Below, in pieces: positions 8,647 to 16,765 of a stretch of 64,000 bases of DNA (within the stretch, counting starts at the first letter, position 1; each line of letters begins with the position of its first letter). A program made the translations under genes and the position numbers. Source of the stretch: JACMLD01 sp039916305 (lineage in GTDB: Bacteria; Bacteroidota; Bacteroidia; Chitinophagales; Chitinophagaceae). The notes beneath the pieces are model-generated. The model did not search any database and had not been told where the DNA came from. It worked only from the letters and a program-made list of their open reading frames with translations. The stretch lies in the NCBI GenBank assembly GCA_039916305.1, contig JBDSLR010000002.1, forward strand, positions 62,001 through 126,000. Direction: 5' to 3'.

Positions 8647-9303
8647 TTACTGGTATTTGCTTTTCCATTCATCGTACTTCTTTTTCTCGATGGATTCCAG
8701 CAGGTTTTTTACGGTAGATACCCACATGTTGCGGAAGCCGATCGCCATGCCCATTTTATTCTCTGTGCGTTCTGTAAGCAAAACTTTTTTACTTTTCATA
8801 TCCACCAGGGTTACCCAAATGGCCGCTGCTTTGGCAGACTTACTCATGGCCTCCATTACAAACAAAATGCCTACTCCTTTTTTATCTGCAAAATCAAATC
8901 CCTTAACCAGTGCCGTAATATCCTCCTCTTTGAGGCGATGAAAATCTGACGTGTTGGTAGACTTGATTTGTTCTGCATCTATTTTAATATTTCTTTTTGC
9001 TACCAGTCCAAGATCATGGTCAATATTTGATTTACGGAAGGCCTTATTTAAATCAAATTTTTTGGCTTCGTTCACTATAACATCATTCATACCAGCGTAA
9101 AGCCGGTCACGGATATCCATTTGATTGGCGGTAGCGTCATCAATTAACTTTGCCTTGGTAAAATCAATCCCTAAATAAAGCGAAGGTGTTTCACTGGAAG
9201 AAAAAAACTCCTTCAGGGTTTGAGAAAAAGCGGACTGGGTGAGCATGCCAATAAAAATAAAAGACAGGAGGAAACTAAGCCGGGCGGTGCGTTTCATGGT
9301 CAT
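8647..9303 (-). CDS. Secreted protein of unknown function in pigment operon
   Basis: I do not recognise a named family. The 218-residue product has a clear Sec signal peptide (residues 1-27, ending AFSQ), so it acts in the periplasm or envelope. The mature part is basic with alternating helices and strands and includes LYLGIDFTKAKLI near its start, then a KKGVGILFVMEAM strand and a Lys-rich C-terminus. The ATG at 9303 overlaps the stop of the dehydratase gene by 4 bp (ATGA), a sign of translational coupling. Its location between the hotdog enzymes suggests an accessory role in pigment handling at the membrane, but that is only contextual. Confidence 0.75.
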   Translation of the reverse strand: MTMKRTARLSFLLSFIFIGMLTQSAFSQTLKEFFSSSETPSLYLGIDFTKAKLIDDATANQMDIRDRLYAGMNDVIVNEAKKFDLNKAFRKSNIDHDLGLVAKRNIKIDAEQIKSTNTSDFHRLKEEDITALVKGFDFADKKGVGILFVMEAMSKSAKAAAIWVTLVDMKSKKVLLTERTENKMGMAIGFRNMWVSTVKNLLESIEKKKYDEWKSKYQ

Positions 9304-9731
9304 ATTTTTTTATGGTTTTTAATAAAAATTTTCATTTCGCAGGTGGCTATTACCCGGTTATTGCAACTGATACTGCCTTTGATAACAGATACATCAAAAA
9401 CCTGGTTGCCAATAACAATGGATGTTTCAATAATATCATCCACCGAAGGTAAATCCAGCACCTCAAAATTCTTAACTGCCCCAATATAACCCACCCTTAC
9501 CGGCGATTTGTCTTTTTTAGCTTCGTAACCTGCCCTGGCAGCGGCCGTTTGTGCAATATTTTCCAGCAACCCGGGTGCTGTAAGCAAGCCGTTTTCTACA
9601 AAGATGTTGTCGGCCCTTACCTGCAACCGGGTTCGGGTATGATTGCCATCTGAATAAGACAACTCATCAATCATAACAAACGGGTAACGTTGCGGAATCA
9701 GTGACTCTATATTTTCTTTTAACACTATCAT
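9300..9731 (-). CDS. 3-hydroxyacyl-ACP dehydratase-like hotdog protein (FabZ/ApeP type)
   Basis: The 143-residue protein aligns with FabZ: IPQRYPFVMIDEL at residues 12-24 corresponds to the PHRYPFLLVD signature, and PGLLENIAQTAA at 53-64 to the PGVLxxExxAQ motif with acidic Glu57. The usual catalytic His of the first motif is Gln14 here, so the mechanism may differ or the protein may act as a partner subunit. Dehydration of the 3-hydroxyacyl intermediate is needed in every polyene extension cycle and this is the only full-length dehydratase in the window. It abuts the acyltransferase gene (9732) with no gap. Confidence 0.82.
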   Translation of the reverse strand: MIVLKENIESLIPQRYPFVMIDELSYSDGNHTRTRLQVRADNIFVENGLLTAPGLLENIAQTAAARAGYEAKKDKSPVRVGYIGAVKNFEVLDLPSVDDIIETSIVIGNQVFDVSVIKGSISCNNRVIATCEMKIFIKNHKKI

Positions 9732-10613
9732 TTACGCTTGCCAGAAATTATAATAGTTAAACCATTGATCAGGATATAGTTTTGCTTTTCGCTCCATTTC
9801 AACCGTAAAATCGTTCAGCAACTGCTGCATCTGTTCTGTCTTTGACGACCCCTCATACTGTCTTATTTCGCTTGAGTACAAGTGATAATGCCTGTCTGTT
9901 TCTTTAAATGCAAACACAAAAGAGACTGGCACCTTAAACGTGGCAGCCAGTACAAAAGGCCCGGCCGGAAACAAAGCTGGTTCGCCCAAAAAGTTGGCGG
10001 TCATTGTTTTATTGCCTTCCAGAAACCTGTCTGCATGTATGGCAACCAGTTCATTGTTGTTTAATGCTTCGCTGATGGCATATATATGCGAAAGGTCTTC
10101 TTTAATAACAATAATATTCATATTTCTTTTACCAGTCACACCTTCCAGGTATTTTTTTATATTCTGGTGCTCCCCATCATACATGACCACGTTAATCTTT
10201 GCCTGCACGCGGTTTAAAAAATACCCTGCAATCTCCCAATTTCCCAAGTGGGCGCTTAGCAACAAACCGCCTTTACCCATGGCTGTAATTTTGTGCAGGT
10301 TTTCTTCCCCATCAAAATGATAGGTAAACCTGTTCCTGAAGCCAGACATTACAACTATTTTATCTATAATGGTCTGGCCCAGCCGGTAGTAATTTTTATG
10401 TACCAGGCCCAGCGACCGAAAATAGTTATAATGTAACTTTTTATGAAAGTAATGAAATATGAGTTTTGATGCCCGGAATGAAAATAAAAAATAATAAAGA
10501 ACCACTATCCGCAGCAGCAGATAGGCGGGCAAGACCCCGCAGGATTTCAGGATGCTAACAAAAATGCTGTAACCAAATGGTGTTCCCCTGCTTTTACCCT
10601 GCCAGGAAGGCAT
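9732..10613 (-). CDS. LpxL/HtrB-like lysophospholipid acyltransferase
   Basis: The 293-residue protein has an N-terminal membrane segment (about 27-46) and the acyltransferase motif HLGNWE with His122 and Glu127 (HX4E), followed by the HADR motif at 193-196. This is the lipid A lauroyl/myristoyl acyltransferase family. In aryl-polyene and flexirubin clusters a member of this family is thought to attach the polyene acyl chain from ACP to a lipid or resorcinol partner. Its ATG overlaps the stop codon of ACP 2 by one base, tying it to that carrier. A lipid A role is less likely given the location. Confidence 0.88.
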   Translation of the reverse strand: MPSWQGKSRGTPFGYSIFVSILKSCGVLPAYLLLRIVVLYYFLFSFRASKLIFHYFHKKLHYNYFRSLGLVHKNYYRLGQTIIDKIVVMSGFRNRFTYHFDGEENLHKITAMGKGGLLLSAHLGNWEIAGYFLNRVQAKINVVMYDGEHQNIKKYLEGVTGKRNMNIIVIKEDLSHIYAISEALNNNELVAIHADRFLEGNKTMTANFLGEPALFPAGPFVLAATFKVPVSFVFAFKETDRHYHLYSSEIRQYEGSSKTEQMQQLLNDFTVEMERKAKLYPDQWFNYYNFWQA

Positions 10614-10870
10614 TATGCAAGTTCTTTAGCGTTGACACGGCGGGCAACGTAGTCATAAAAATCCTGGAAAGTTACAATACCGGTAAAATCTTCTGGTTTT
10701 ACCTTAAAACCAAAATTACTCTCTACCACCACCACCAGGTCAATGTAGTCAAGGCTGTCTAAATCCAGTGTTTCTTTCAGATTGCCTTCGGGTGCAATCT
10801 TTCCGGGTGCTACCTCAAATTCTTCGGTTAGGAATTCGTTTATTTTCAGGATAATGTTCTCGTTAGTCAT
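10613..10870 (-). CDS. Acyl carrier protein (pigment cluster ACP 2)
   Basis: An 85-residue acidic ACP with phosphopantetheine site LDLDSLDYIDL (Ser39). It differs clearly from ACP 1, so the two are not recent duplicates. The gene sits between an active ketosynthase (14 bp upstream) and the LpxL-like acyltransferase (one-base overlap), so it may be the carrier that delivers the finished aryl-polyene chain to the acyltransferase. That allocation is inferred from gene order only. Confidence 0.92.
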   Translation of the reverse strand: MTNENIILKINEFLTEEFEVAPGKIAPEGNLKETLDLDSLDYIDLVVVVESNFGFKVKPEDFTGIVTFQDFYDYVARRVNAKELA

Positions 10871-10883
10871 ATGCAGTAATTTA

Positions 10884-12104
10884 TCAGGTCCACTTTTTTA
10901 CTATAAGCGAGGAATTGGTTCCCCCAAATCCGAAAGAATTAGACAAAAATATTTCAAATTCTTTATTTATAGTGCTTTTTACTATGTTCAGTTTAGCGGA
11001 ATCCTCGTCGGGGTTTTCAAAATTAATATTGGGTGCTATAAAACCATGCTGCATCATCAGCATAGAATAAACAATTTCACTGGCGCCGGCCATCCAGCAT
11101 TCGTGGCCGGTCATGGATTTTGTAGAGCTTATATAAGGTAGTGACGCTCCAAAAACCTGATCAATAGCCCTTGCTTCGCTGGCATCGCCTACCGGGGTAG
11201 ATGTAGCATGGGCATTTATGTAGGCAATATCAGCCGGTGCTAATCCTGCATCTTTCAGCGCCCGCGTCAGCGCCCTTACCGGGCCGTCTACCGTTGGGTT
11301 AGAAATATGCCCGCCGTTAGAGGAAAACCCATAGCCTACTACTTCTGCCAATATAGGCGCCCCCCTTTGCTGAGCCGATTCAAGGCTTTCCAAAATCACG
11401 GTAGCCGCGCCTCCACTGGGTATTAACCCATCCCTGTCCTTATCAAAAGGCCGGGAAGCTTTTGCCGGTTCATCTTCACGAACAGAAAACGCCGACAGCG
11501 CATCAAAATTGCCCATGGAGAATTTATTCAATTCCTGTGCGCCGCCACATATTATACAGTCCTGCAGGCCACTTTTAATAAAATGATAGCCGAGGCCAAT
11601 CGCATGTGAGCCGCTGGCACAGGCTGCGCTCACCGTAAAATTAATACCCCTTAATTTGAAGATGGTTGCCAGGTTCATGGTTACGGTTGAGTTCATGGTC
11701 TGAAAAACGGACCCCGAACCCACCAGCATGGTATCTTTTTTATCACGGATAATGTCTATTCCATGAATAACCGGCTCTGCAGAACTATCATTGCCATAGA
11801 GTACGCCTACTTCTTTGCTGTCTATATACTCCTGATCCATAGCAGCATTTTTCAATGCTTCCACCGTTGCCATATAAGCGTATTCCCCCTGCTCGGGCAG
11901 CATCACGCGGGCCCGTCTGTCCAGCAGGCCTTTCAGATTGGGCCTTTCCACAAAACCTGTCAGGGCACTACGGTAGCCAAAAGCCTTACGGTCGGGGTCA
12001 AACCTGATGCCCGACTTACCTTCATAAAGTGATTTTTTCACTTCATCCAGGTTTATTCCCAGGCAGGAGTAAATGCCCATCCCCGTTATCACTACTCTGT
12101 TCAT
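10884..12104 (-). CDS. Beta-ketoacyl-ACP synthase (third active KS)
   Basis: The 406-residue FabF-type enzyme has Cys162 in SAACASGS, His299 in NAHATSTPVGD and His334 in TGHECWMAGASE. The GHECWMAGASE form with Cys-Trp instead of the usual GHTLGAAG is a distinctive subfamily mark I associate with aryl-polyene/dialkylresorcinol clusters. It should carry out chain extension on ACP 2, encoded 13 bp downstream. Start ATG at 12104 gives the canonical N-terminus RVVITGMGIYS. Confidence 0.92.
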   Translation of the reverse strand: MNRVVITGMGIYSCLGINLDEVKKSLYEGKSGIRFDPDRKAFGYRSALTGFVERPNLKGLLDRRARVMLPEQGEYAYMATVEALKNAAMDQEYIDSKEVGVLYGNDSSAEPVIHGIDIIRDKKDTMLVGSGSVFQTMNSTVTMNLATIFKLRGINFTVSAACASGSHAIGLGYHFIKSGLQDCIICGGAQELNKFSMGNFDALSAFSVREDEPAKASRPFDKDRDGLIPSGGAATVILESLESAQQRGAPILAEVVGYGFSSNGGHISNPTVDGPVRALTRALKDAGLAPADIAYINAHATSTPVGDASEARAIDQVFGASLPYISSTKSMTGHECWMAGASEIVYSMLMMQHGFIAPNINFENPDEDSAKLNIVKSTINKEFEIFLSNSFGFGGTNSSLIVKKWT

Positions 12105-12140
12105 AGTCTGGTTTAGAATGATGCTGCAAGCTATACTAAA

Positions 12141-12305
12141 TTATTTTTTCTTTTGTACCGGGCACATGGATAACCGTTCAAGGGTGCATATTAATACTTT
12201 GTTTTTTAACGTACTAAAATTACGTGCCTGAATGGTTGTTTTTGCAGTATGAAATGTTTCTGCCCGCAGCAGCTGTTTAATTTTGGTGATCCGCACCTGT
12301 TGCAT
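12141..12305 (-). CDS. Possible 54-residue ORF, hotdog C-terminus-like (may be remnant)
   Basis: An ATG at 12305, 16 bp after the stop of the FabG-like gene, opens 54 codons that fill the only sizeable gap (217 bp) between that gene and the ketosynthase. The peptide has alternating beta-strand character; its LKNKVLICTLERL resembles the final strands of the 143-residue dehydratase (NNRVIATCEMKIF). It could be a remnant of a second dehydratase, or a small real protein, or chance. Length is far below the hotdog minimum, so no enzymatic role is proposed. Confidence 0.3.
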   Translation of the reverse strand: MQQVRITKIKQLLRAETFHTAKTTIQARNFSTLKNKVLICTLERLSMCPVQKKK

Positions 12306-12321
12306 ACCAGCCAGGGCTGTA

Positions 12322-13050
12322 TCAGGAATACAATCCGCCGTTGATAGACAGCACTTCTGCGGTAATATAGGCCGCGTCTTTAGATGCCAGGAAGCCCACT
12401 GCATGGGCCACTTCTTCGGGCAGGCCGAAGCGTTTTACAGGTATAATGGCCGCCAGTTCTTTTTCATTTAATTCGCCGGTCATATCCGTTTTAATAAAGC
12501 CAGGGGCCACGGCGTTAACGGTAATGCCACGGCGGCCTACTTCCTGCGCCAGGGCCTTGGTAGCACCAATAACGCCTGCTTTTGCCGCAGAATAATTTAC
12601 CTGGCCTGCCATGCCTTTTAAACCAGACAATGACACCACGTTTATAATACGCCCGTACTTTTTCAGCAGCATACTGTTTAGCACCAGGCGGGTGACATAA
12701 AAAAATCCATCCAGGCTGGTCTTTATCACATCGTCCCACTGGCTGTCTTTCATCCACATCATGAGGCCATCTTCCTTTATACCCGCGTTATTAACCAGCA
12801 CCTCAATGGTTTTCTCCGCATTGGCTTCCATCCAGCCGCCCAATTTTTGCTGAATATCTTCTTTCAGCGCCACATCAAACTGCAGCAGTTCGCCATCGCC
12901 ACCTTTTTCTTTTATCAGCGCCATGGTATTGCCCGCCTCCGCTTCATTACCCTTGTAATTAACCAGCACGTAATAGCCCATGGCGGCCATTTTTAGACAA
13001 ACAGCCCTGCCAATGCCCCTTGACCCGCCGGTAACTAATGCACAATTCAT
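12322..13050 (-). CDS. 3-oxoacyl-ACP reductase (FabG-like SDR)
   Basis: The frame is open to 13167, but the ATG at 13050 gives the canonical SDR N-terminus MNCALVTGGSRGIG and a 242-residue protein of normal FabG length. The NADPH motif GGSRGIG is at 8-14, NNAG at about 87-90, and the catalytic Ser140, Tyr153 and Lys157 are in place (VVSLSG, YSAAK). The C-terminus GGLYS is typical. It reduces the 3-ketoacyl-ACP made by the cluster ketosynthases, the second step in each polyene extension. It follows the ammonia-lyase gene by 61 bp. Confidence 0.93.
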   Translation of the reverse strand: MNCALVTGGSRGIGRAVCLKMAAMGYYVLVNYKGNEAEAGNTMALIKEKGGDGELLQFDVALKEDIQQKLGGWMEANAEKTIEVLVNNAGIKEDGLMMWMKDSQWDDVIKTSLDGFFYVTRLVLNSMLLKKYGRIINVVSLSGLKGMAGQVNYSAAKAGVIGATKALAQEVGRRGITVNAVAPGFIKTDMTGELNEKELAAIIPVKRFGLPEEVAHAVGFLASKDAAYITAEVLSINGGLYS

Positions 13051-13111
13051 GCGTACAATACTTAATGGTTTATAATTGATGCCAGCCCTTTCTAAACTTA
13101 AAGTGACCTGT

Positions 13112-14695
13112 CTATTTGCCAAGTGTGCCGGTGGTCTGCTTGTTACCAGCCCTGCCAGAAAATACATTTTCTGCTTTTTCCAGGAAATTTTTTACCTGCT
13201 TCAACTCTTTATACATGGGTTTGTCTTCAATAAACTTCGGGAAAATCTTTCTAACCTCTTTGTATACCTGTAATGTATAACTGGAAAGCCGGGGCGTACA
13301 TTCAAGGAAGTCAACCGCCTGCAATACCGCTACCATCTGTATGGCCAGCACTTCAAAAGAATTATCAATAACCCGTTTGGTAATATTGGCAGCATTGCAG
13401 CCCATGCTTACGATGTCCTGGTTGTCGTTATTATTGGGAATGCTATGTACGTACATAGGAAAAGAAAGGGTCTGATTTTCCGCAACGGTTGAAGTAGCAG
13501 AAAACTGCATGCCCTGTACACCAAAGTTAAAACCCAGTACACCAAGGTTTACAAACGGGGGAAATTTCTGGTTAAGCTTATCATTGAGCAAATAATTCAA
13601 TTGCCTTTCTGCCAGCATGGACAGCTTAGTGGTAGCTACTTTTAACTTGTCCATTTCAAGCGACACATAATCGCCATGAAAATTACCACCGTGAAAAATA
13701 TTTTCATTTTCACAGTCAATAACGGGGTTGTCATTTACTGAATTGAGTTCATTCACCAGCACTTCTTCGGCCTGGCGGATGGTGTCATAGATGGGCCCCA
13801 GTATCTGGCTTACGCAGCGCAGGGAATAATATTCCTGCACTTTATCTTCAAATACTTCCTGGTTGATGTTTTCTGGTTTGTATAAATGCTGGGATCGGCT
13901 GCGGATCATTTTACTGTCTTTAAGCATCTCCCGCTCCATGGCTGCAATATAGTTCTGGCCAATATGTTTTTTTACCACGTTCAGCTCATACGAGTAATGA
14001 TCATCAAACGCTTCTACCACTTCATTGGTCATGGCCGAAAGTGTTACGGACCATTCCAGGAGTTTTTTTGCCTCAATAATATTTACCAGGCCAATGCCGG
14101 TCATGGCTGAAGTGCCGTTTAAAATGGCCAGCCCTTCGCGCATATAAATAGTAAGTGGTTTAATACCAAGGTCTTTATATACTTTTTCTGTGGGCTGCAT
14201 GGTTTCCTCATAAATTACTTCGCCCTCACCAATCAGTACCAGTGCCAGGTGGGCCAGCTGCACCAGGTCTCCGCTGGCGCCCACACCACCATGTTCATAG
14301 ATACAGGGGTAAACATTTTTATTTATAAGTGTAACCAGCAGGTCAATAATATCTGTGTGCACACCGGAATAGCCCTGCAATAAACTGTTTAAACGTGCCA
14401 GCATGAGCGCTTTCACCAGGATTGGTTCCAGCAGTTTGCCGCCGCCGGAGCAATGGCTTCGGATGAGATTATACTGCAGCTGGGTAATGTTTTCTTCGCT
14501 TACCTTGTATTGTGCCATGGGCCCAAAACCGGTATTAATGCCATAAATCAGTTTATTCTTAGAAAATTTCTTCAAAAACTGGTGACTGGCGTCTACTCTT
14601 TTCAGCGCTTCTGCCGGTATAGATACCTGCTTCCCTTTAAATAAAATCTCATTGCAATCATCCAGCGTAAGCTGTTTTTCCACGATAACGTTCAT
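13112..14695 (-). CDS. Aromatic amino acid ammonia-lyase, tyrosine type (HAL/TAL family)
   Basis: The frame reaches a TTG at 14740; the ATG at 14695 (MNVIVEKQL, 527 residues) matches the family start. The MIO cofactor forms from Ala-Ser-Gly at 140-142 (GGVGASGDLVQL), and the catalytic Tyr51 lies in YGINTGFG. The selectivity region reads NLIRSHCSGGG (about 76-86), as I remember it for the tyrosine-specific enzyme of Flavobacterium johnsoniae, and long stretches elsewhere look alike (NPIID-type, FHGDYVSLEMDKLK). So p-coumarate formation from tyrosine is favoured over histidine degradation; no other hut genes are nearby. p-Coumarate would be the aryl starter of the pigment. Confidence 0.92.
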   Translation of the reverse strand: MNVIVEKQLTLDDCNEILFKGKQVSIPAEALKRVDASHQFLKKFSKNKLIYGINTGFGPMAQYKVSEENITQLQYNLIRSHCSGGGKLLEPILVKALMLARLNSLLQGYSGVHTDIIDLLVTLINKNVYPCIYEHGGVGASGDLVQLAHLALVLIGEGEVIYEETMQPTEKVYKDLGIKPLTIYMREGLAILNGTSAMTGIGLVNIIEAKKLLEWSVTLSAMTNEVVEAFDDHYSYELNVVKKHIGQNYIAAMEREMLKDSKMIRSRSQHLYKPENINQEVFEDKVQEYYSLRCVSQILGPIYDTIRQAEEVLVNELNSVNDNPVIDCENENIFHGGNFHGDYVSLEMDKLKVATTKLSMLAERQLNYLLNDKLNQKFPPFVNLGVLGFNFGVQGMQFSATSTVAENQTLSFPMYVHSIPNNNDNQDIVSMGCNAANITKRVIDNSFEVLAIQMVAVLQAVDFLECTPRLSSYTLQVYKEVRKIFPKFIEDKPMYKELKQVKNFLEKAENVFSGRAGNKQTTGTLGK

Positions 14696-14963
14696 AAAGC
14701 TATTTGTAAGGTTGAGAGCACCAAAAATAATATAAACCAAGCATATATTTGATTTGATTGCCGGGGCAGTAAATGTGCAGGAAACTGCCGGATAGCGATG
14801 CTATTGCCTGCGCAATTTTCCATGATGCTGCGTCAAGGACTGGGCAGCTTCACCACGCAGGGCCGACGCGCAAATCTTTTTTTAATAAGCAGCTGTATAC
14901 TTTGAACAAAACATTCCTATCATTATGGCATCAATCCGTCTCATCCCCTAACCCCGGTACAAG
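14696..14963 (-). other. 268-bp intergenic gap inside pigment cluster
   Basis: No credible gene is visible here. A 103-codon plus-strand frame crossing it extends far into the ligase gene and has no recognisable features. The segment separates the ligase gene from the ammonia-lyase gene and contains the candidate promoter element at 14722-14729. Confidence 0.6.
14722..14729 (-). promoter_or_regulatory. Candidate -7 element for the ammonia-lyase transcript
   Basis: On the minus strand this reads TATTTTTG, a match to the Bacteroidota -7 consensus TAnnTTTG, 26 bp before the ATG at 14695. No TTG is found at the ideal -33 distance. It lies in the only long gap of the pigment cluster, so it may start a second transcription unit. 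Confidence 0.4.
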
Positions 14964-16256
14964 TTATCGTTTATCAATAAACTTCATGGGCTTCCTGCCG
15001 CCTTCCGGAAACTGCAATTGCTGTATTTCGGTTGAGGTAATGTATTTAACATGCGGACTTACCCGCAGCCGGGCCTGTAAATAAGCGCGGATGCGCCGAT
15101 CTGTTTCTTCATTGTGCTGCGCGGGCAGTATATGCAGCAGTACTTCATCCATGCCAATATCGTTACTGTATACTTCCGCTACGTAATCAATAACTTCTTC
15201 CATTTCATTCAGCAGGTCAAACAAAGCCGGCGGATAAAGTGTAGTTCCCTTGTATTTTATCATTTGCTTTTTGCGCCCCAGTACCGGTGAAAGGCGGATG
15301 CTGTTACGGCCGCAGCTGCAGGGTTCATCCACATACATGCAGATATCACCGGTTTTATAACGGAGCAAGGGCATGGCTTCCACGCCCAGGGTGGTAATGC
15401 TTACTTCTCCTGCTTCCCCGGGACCTACCGCCTCATTTTTCTCATTGAGCAGTTCTACCACCAATAAATCAGGATTGTGGTGGCCACCCCTGCCGGCGCC
15501 GCATTCCGTAAATGCAGTCTGCATCTCCGTACTGGCATAAGTAGAGTACAATTGAATGTTCCAGGCCTCTGTTATCTTTTTACCCAGTATATTAAAAGAG
15601 AAATCGGTATTTCGGATATTCTCTCCAATACAAATTGCTTTTTTTACTGAACTGCTGTTGATGTCAATATGATGCTCGCTGGCATACTGGATCAGCTTCA
15701 GGATAAAAGAAGGCACCCCTACTATAGCGGTGGGGCGTATGCGCTCTATGGTTTGCCATTGCAGGGAAGGCACACCCGGTCCTACGCGGATAATACCCGC
15801 CCCCATTTTCCGGATGCCCGCATAATAGGCCATACCGGCCATGAATTGCCGGTCTAGCGTAAGCATCAACTGGTAAATATCATCCGGTTGCCCATCAGCG
15901 CATAAGAAAGAACTGTATTCATTAAATGCCAGCCGCTGCAAGTCATTTTCTGTAAGCGCTACAGTTACCGGGCTGCCCAGGGTACCTGAAGTTGAGGTGT
16001 ATTCTATTATTTTGTTTTTAGGCACACATAGAAAATCATCGTTGTGCTGTTGCAAATCTTCTTTAGTAGTCACCGGCAGCTGGTGTAAACCTGCCAGGCC
16101 TTTGATGGTACCAATATGTATATTATTGCGCTGGAATAATTGCTGGTAAAATGGAGAGTGCTGCTGCAAGTAAGCCAGTGAAGCAAGCAGTTTTTCTTCC
16201 TGTATATTTTTAATGGCCGTGGCAGATTGCCGGGCAGTTTCTGTTGAATACATCAT
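14964..16256 (-). CDS. Adenylate-forming ligase (phenylacetate-CoA ligase-like), aryl starter activation
   Basis: I use the ATG at 16256 because the longer frame to 16277 begins with TTG. The 430-residue protein has the P-loop-like EYTSTSGTLGSPV motif, a YSTYASTEMQTA motif around the adenylate site, and RYKTGDICMY, all as in PaaK-type ligases. A cysteine pair in CSCGRNS resembles the structural metal site seen in this family. It would adenylate p-coumarate and load it to CoA or ACP, the step between ammonia-lyase and ketosynthase. Context supports starter activation strongly; whether the acceptor is CoA or ACP cannot be read from sequence. Confidence 0.85.
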   Translation of the reverse strand: MMYSTETARQSATAIKNIQEEKLLASLAYLQQHSPFYQQLFQRNNIHIGTIKGLAGLHQLPVTTKEDLQQHNDDFLCVPKNKIIEYTSTSGTLGSPVTVALTENDLQRLAFNEYSSFLCADGQPDDIYQLMLTLDRQFMAGMAYYAGIRKMGAGIIRVGPGVPSLQWQTIERIRPTAIVGVPSFILKLIQYASEHHIDINSSSVKKAICIGENIRNTDFSFNILGKKITEAWNIQLYSTYASTEMQTAFTECGAGRGGHHNPDLLVVELLNEKNEAVGPGEAGEVSITTLGVEAMPLLRYKTGDICMYVDEPCSCGRNSIRLSPVLGRKKQMIKYKGTTLYPPALFDLLNEMEEVIDYVAEVYSNDIGMDEVLLHILPAQHNEETDRRIRAYLQARLRVSPHVKYITSTEIQQLQFPEGGRKPMKFIDKR

Positions 16257-16389
16257 TGTGTTTATATGCGCGTACAATAAAGATAGGACTGTTGGCCCTG
16301 AAGAAATCCAGTAGTGCTTTTAATACTGTCCTGCCGGGTCCGGCCACAGCTAAATTTTTTTAAAAAGCTATGCTGAGCTTCTTTCCTTA

Positions 16390-16764
16390 TCAACTTTCTA
16401 TTATTACTACTGCCGTTGCCATTGTTGCAGTATGAGACAAAGAAACCGATATTGAACCGAAGCCTTTCTGCTGTGCCCATGCTTTCGTTAAACCGGTTAG
16501 CTGCATCACCGGTTTACCGGCCTCATCATTGCTTATTGCTATTTCATTAAATGCCGTTCCATTTGCCCAGCCCGTGCCCGCCGCTTTAAAAAAAGCTTCT
16601 TTGGCAGCAAAGCGGGCAGCATAATGCTGGTATTTATGCGCTTTCGGTTCGCAATAACTGATCTCTGCGGCAGAAAATACCAACTCCCTGAAGCCCTGCT
16701 CTTTGCTGATTTTCTCAGCAATCCTGCTTACTTCAGTAATATCTATGCCAACCCCTTTTACCAT
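16390..16764 (-). CDS. acpS: Holo-ACP synthase (4'-phosphopantetheinyl transferase)
   Basis: The 124-residue protein is a standard AcpS: GVGIDITEVSRI at 4-14 with metal-binding Asp8, and RFAAKEAFFKA at 51-61 with Glu56. It transfers phosphopantetheine from CoA to the conserved Ser of ACPs. It lies one base after the C45-family gene and 133 bp before the ligase, well inside the pigment cluster, so it may be dedicated to the two cluster ACPs. It could equally be the sole AcpS of the genome; checking for a second copy elsewhere would tell. Confidence 0.93.
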   Translation of the reverse strand: MVKGVGIDITEVSRIAEKISKEQGFRELVFSAAEISYCEPKAHKYQHYAARFAAKEAFFKAAGTGWANGTAFNEIAISNDEAGKPVMQLTGLTKAWAQQKGFGSISVSLSHTATMATAVVIIES

Positions 16765-16765
16765 A

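Noticed and set aside
13051..13167. Longer N-terminus of the FabG-like reductase
   Set aside because: It would overlap the ammonia-lyase gene and precede the canonical SDR start without conserved sequence.
14773..15084. Plus-strand 103-codon frame across the ammonia-lyase/ligase gap
   Set aside because: Overlaps the ligase gene on the other strand, with no recognisable domain.
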